Assembly (NCBI GenBank): GCA_963825565.1
Contig: CAWGTW010000004.1
Coordinates: forward strand, 372,001-436,000
Direction: 5' to 3'
DNA from: JBFGCT01 sp963825565
Lineage (GTDB): Bacteria > Actinomycetota > Acidimicrobiia > Acidimicrobiales > Ilumatobacteraceae
Length of the DNA: 64,000 bases
A program made the position numbers and the translations under genes. The notes under the pieces are model-generated. The model searched no databases. It saw nothing but the letters and a program-made list of their open reading frames with translations, and was not told the origin of the DNA. This document shows positions 62,437-64,000 of this stretch, piece after piece (position 1 is the first letter of the stretch; the number at the start of each line of letters is the position of its first letter).

Positions 62437-63312
62437 TCACGTCAGCGGCACGACGACACCGCCGTCGAGGGCGCCGTAGCGCGGGTCGACGAAGACGTCG
62501 GCGCGCTCGATCGATCGGGCGATCGCGAACTCCTGGGGCGTCAGGACCGCTTCGAGCTCGGCGCGCACCTCGTCGAACGGGCGCAGCAGGATGACGTGGA
62601 ACCCGAAGTCGCTCTCGGTCGGCGGGGTGGGCACCCCGAACTCGGCGGCCAGCGCAGCGTCGACGAACGGGGGCACGTAGGTTTCCGAGAACGAGCTGGT
62701 CGGCGCGCACGGCAGGGCGCCGCCGGCGGCGCCCGAGCCGGTGTCGAGCGACCGTTCCGCTGCCAGCTCGGCGAAGTCGGCACCGGCTTCGAGCTCGGCG
62801 AGGACATCGTTCGCCTCGCCCTCGGTGGCGACCAGGATGTGGGCGACGCAGGTGATCCCGCTGTCGACGGGACCCCGCTCGTAGAACTCGCGGATCTCGT
62901 TCTCGTCGGGCGGTTGCACGTCGCCGAAGAAGGCCAAGAACGCGGCCTGCGCCTCGACGAGATAGTCGCGCGTCCCGTCGGACAGCTCGGTGAAGCCGGG
63001 GACGTTGCTCGACATCTGGACGGTCGCCTCGTCGACCTGTTCCGGTGTGACGGAGATCCCGTCGTCGGCGAGGCGCTGCTTGACCGCCTCGATCCGGATC
63101 CAGACCGAGATCGAGTTGCGCGCCCCGTCGGCGTCGGTCGGGTCATACCCCACGTCGGGTTGTGCGAGCGCGCTCATCAACTCGGTCAGCTCGTCGGCGT
63201 GGAGCTCCGCCTCGTCGTACCGAGCGACCGTGTCCGGGGCGGCGTAGTTCGAGCACCCGGCGATCAGCGCGGCGGCGAGCGGGATCAGCAGTGGCAGTCG
63301 AGGCCGGATCAC
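62437..63312 (-). CDS. PPIC-type peptidyl-prolyl isomerase lipoprotein (SurA/PrsA-like)
   Basis: 291 residues from GTG 63312 (GTG 63321 also possible). Lipoprotein signal IRPRLPLLIPLAAALIAGC, Cys20. A SurA-N-like helical region with VWIRIEAVKQRLADDGISVTPEQVDEA, then a parvulin domain ITCVAHILVATEGEANDVLAELEAGADFAELAAERSLDTGSGAAGGALPCAP and FGFHVILLRPFDEV. Parvulin lipoproteins fold exported proteins outside the membrane. Ends ten bases from the mazG start, probably one operon with mfd upstream. Confidence 0.92.
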   Translation of the reverse strand: MIRPRLPLLIPLAAALIAGCSNYAAPDTVARYDEAELHADELTELMSALAQPDVGYDPTDADGARNSISVWIRIEAVKQRLADDGISVTPEQVDEATVQMSSNVPGFTELSDGTRDYLVEAQAAFLAFFGDVQPPDENEIREFYERGPVDSGITCVAHILVATEGEANDVLAELEAGADFAELAAERSLDTGSGAAGGALPCAPTSSFSETYVPPFVDAALAAEFGVPTPPTESDFGFHVILLRPFDEVRAELEAVLTPQEFAIARSIERADVFVDPRYGALDGGVVVPLT

Positions 63313-63364
63313 GCTCGGCACGATAGCGGCGCCGATCGCTCCGGGAGCCCCGGCCTGCGTCCCG

Positions 63365-64000
63365 TCAGGAAGCGTCGGCGTCGGCGGTGACCAGCTCGCC
63401 GAGGAACCGGACCAGGTACCGAGCGGGGTCCTCGCGCTTGGGGAGCGGCACGACGAGCTGGTGGAGGTCCTCTTTGTACTTGGCGCCGCGGGACAGGCGC
63501 CGCAGCCGCATCGTCTCGCTGAGTCGCAGCTCGAGCGGCGCCAGGCGGGCCTCGTTCGACCCGATTCGGATGTCATCGATGCCGAGCCGGTGGCACTCGG
63601 CGCGCAGGAAGCCGACCTGCAGCAGCGCCTCGGCGGGTTCGGGCAGCGGCCCGTACCGGTCCTCCCATTCCGACCTGATGTCGGCGACCTCGGCGGCATC
63701 GGTGACCCCGGCGAGGCGCCGGTACGCCTCGAGGCGGAGTTCCTCTTTGGTGACGTAGTCGGCGGGAAGGAACGAGTCGGTCGGAACGTCGAGCTTGATC
63801 TCGCTCGGTGGAGCGGGCGAGGGCTCGCCCTTCATCTCGCTCACGGCCTCGGTGACCATCTGGCAGTAGAGGTCGTAGCCGACCGCCGCGATGTGGCCGG
63901 ACTGCGACTCGCCGAGCAGGTTTCCCGCGCCCCGGATCTCGAGGTCGCGCATCGCGATCTTGAACCCGGAGCCGAGGTCGGTCGACTCGCCGATCGTGCG
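63365..64000 (-). CDS. mfd: Transcription-repair coupling factor Mfd, C-terminal part (5' end outside window)
   Basis: Last 211 residues of Mfd; the gene goes on past the window edge. Visible: TIGESTDLGSGFKIAMRDLEIRGAGNLLGESQSGHIAAVGYDLYCQMVTEAV (end of the RecG-like translocase, TRG motif) and the Mfd C-terminal TRCF domain DVPTDSFLPADYV, KEELRLEAYRRLAG, WEDRYGPLPEPAEALLQVGFLRAECHRLGI. Mfd removes stalled RNA polymerase and recruits UvrA. First gene, by direction, of mfd-PPIase-mazG. Confidence 0.95.
   Translation of the reverse strand, partial: RTIGESTDLGSGFKIAMRDLEIRGAGNLLGESQSGHIAAVGYDLYCQMVTEAVSEMKGEPSPAPPSEIKLDVPTDSFLPADYVTKEELRLEAYRRLAGVTDAAEVADIRSEWEDRYGPLPEPAEALLQVGFLRAECHRLGIDDIRIGSNEARLAPLELRLSETMRLRRLSRGAKYKEDLHQLVVPLPKREDPARYLVRFLGELVTADADAS

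Overview
The window is high-GC DNA from a free-living actinobacterium. The gene families (moaA-moaC beside a GlpR/SepX-like membrane protein, a DUF501-Ppx pair, enolase-FtsB, MazG-PPIase-Mfd, DUF4032, a GTG/ATG mix and many 4-bp ATGA/GTGA stop-start overlaps) best fit an Acidimicrobiia (Ilumatobacter-like) chromosome. That placement is inference from gene content, not a database result.

Layout. 0-1.8 kb: end of moaA, moaC, a GlpR/SepX-like membrane protein and tRNA-Ala(CGC). 1.9-7.0 kb: methyltransferase, sortase with a neighbouring DUF4397 surface protein, and aminopeptidase N. 7.1-18.6 kb: nucleoside/sugar-phosphate block, comprising a PfkB (adenosine-kinase-like) kinase, a phosphohexomutase, an opposing operon PhyH-type oxygenase/adenosine deaminase/uracil phosphoribosyltransferase, queF, and a BMP-type nucleoside ABC transporter (lipoprotein, ATPase, two permeases). 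18.7-22.9 kb: DUF459 SGNH hydrolase, a triplicated 77-bp repeat and two enoyl-CoA hydratase family genes. 22.9-25.9 kb: operon mocA-coxG-DUF501-ppx-like-GNAT. 26.0-38.0 kb: NlpC/P60 hydrolase, xdhC-type genes, coxE and coxD, glycogen debranching enzyme, an SDR, a PAP2 protein, and coxM-coxL-coxS encoding a form II molybdenum hydroxylase. 38.1-42.9 kb: HAD phosphatase, K+ channel and ABC-2 exporter, in which two adjacent genes are broken by about nine or ten single-base frameshifts. 43-52 kb: an accessory region with small ORFs, a DoxX protein, a CIA30 lipoprotein, an IS3 remnant, a TetR-linked drug-type ABC exporter, an ERCC4-nuclease/Lsr2 fusion, a broken XRE gene, a SodC-like secreted protein and DUF3995. 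52-64 kb: HD-domain protein, an orphan second coxL, ftsB, enolase, DUF4032 (frameshifted), two membrane proteins, mazG, a PPIC lipoprotein and the 3' part of mfd.

How the genes work together. Molybdenum cofactor is a recurring theme: moaA/moaC start its synthesis, mocA would make the cytosine dinucleotide form, the xdhC-type genes, coxD/coxE and coxG are insertion or assembly factors, and coxMLS plus the orphan coxL are the enzymes that would use it. The BMP transporter, adenosine deaminase, uracil phosphoribosyltransferase and PfkB kinase form a nucleoside uptake and salvage set.

Data caution: single-base indels break xdhC (about 27186), the K+ channel, one ABC-2 permease, DUF4032 (57749-57750) and a cupredoxin-like remnant. 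Most look like one surplus base in GC-rich sequence, so at least part of this is probably assembly or base-calling error rather than biology.
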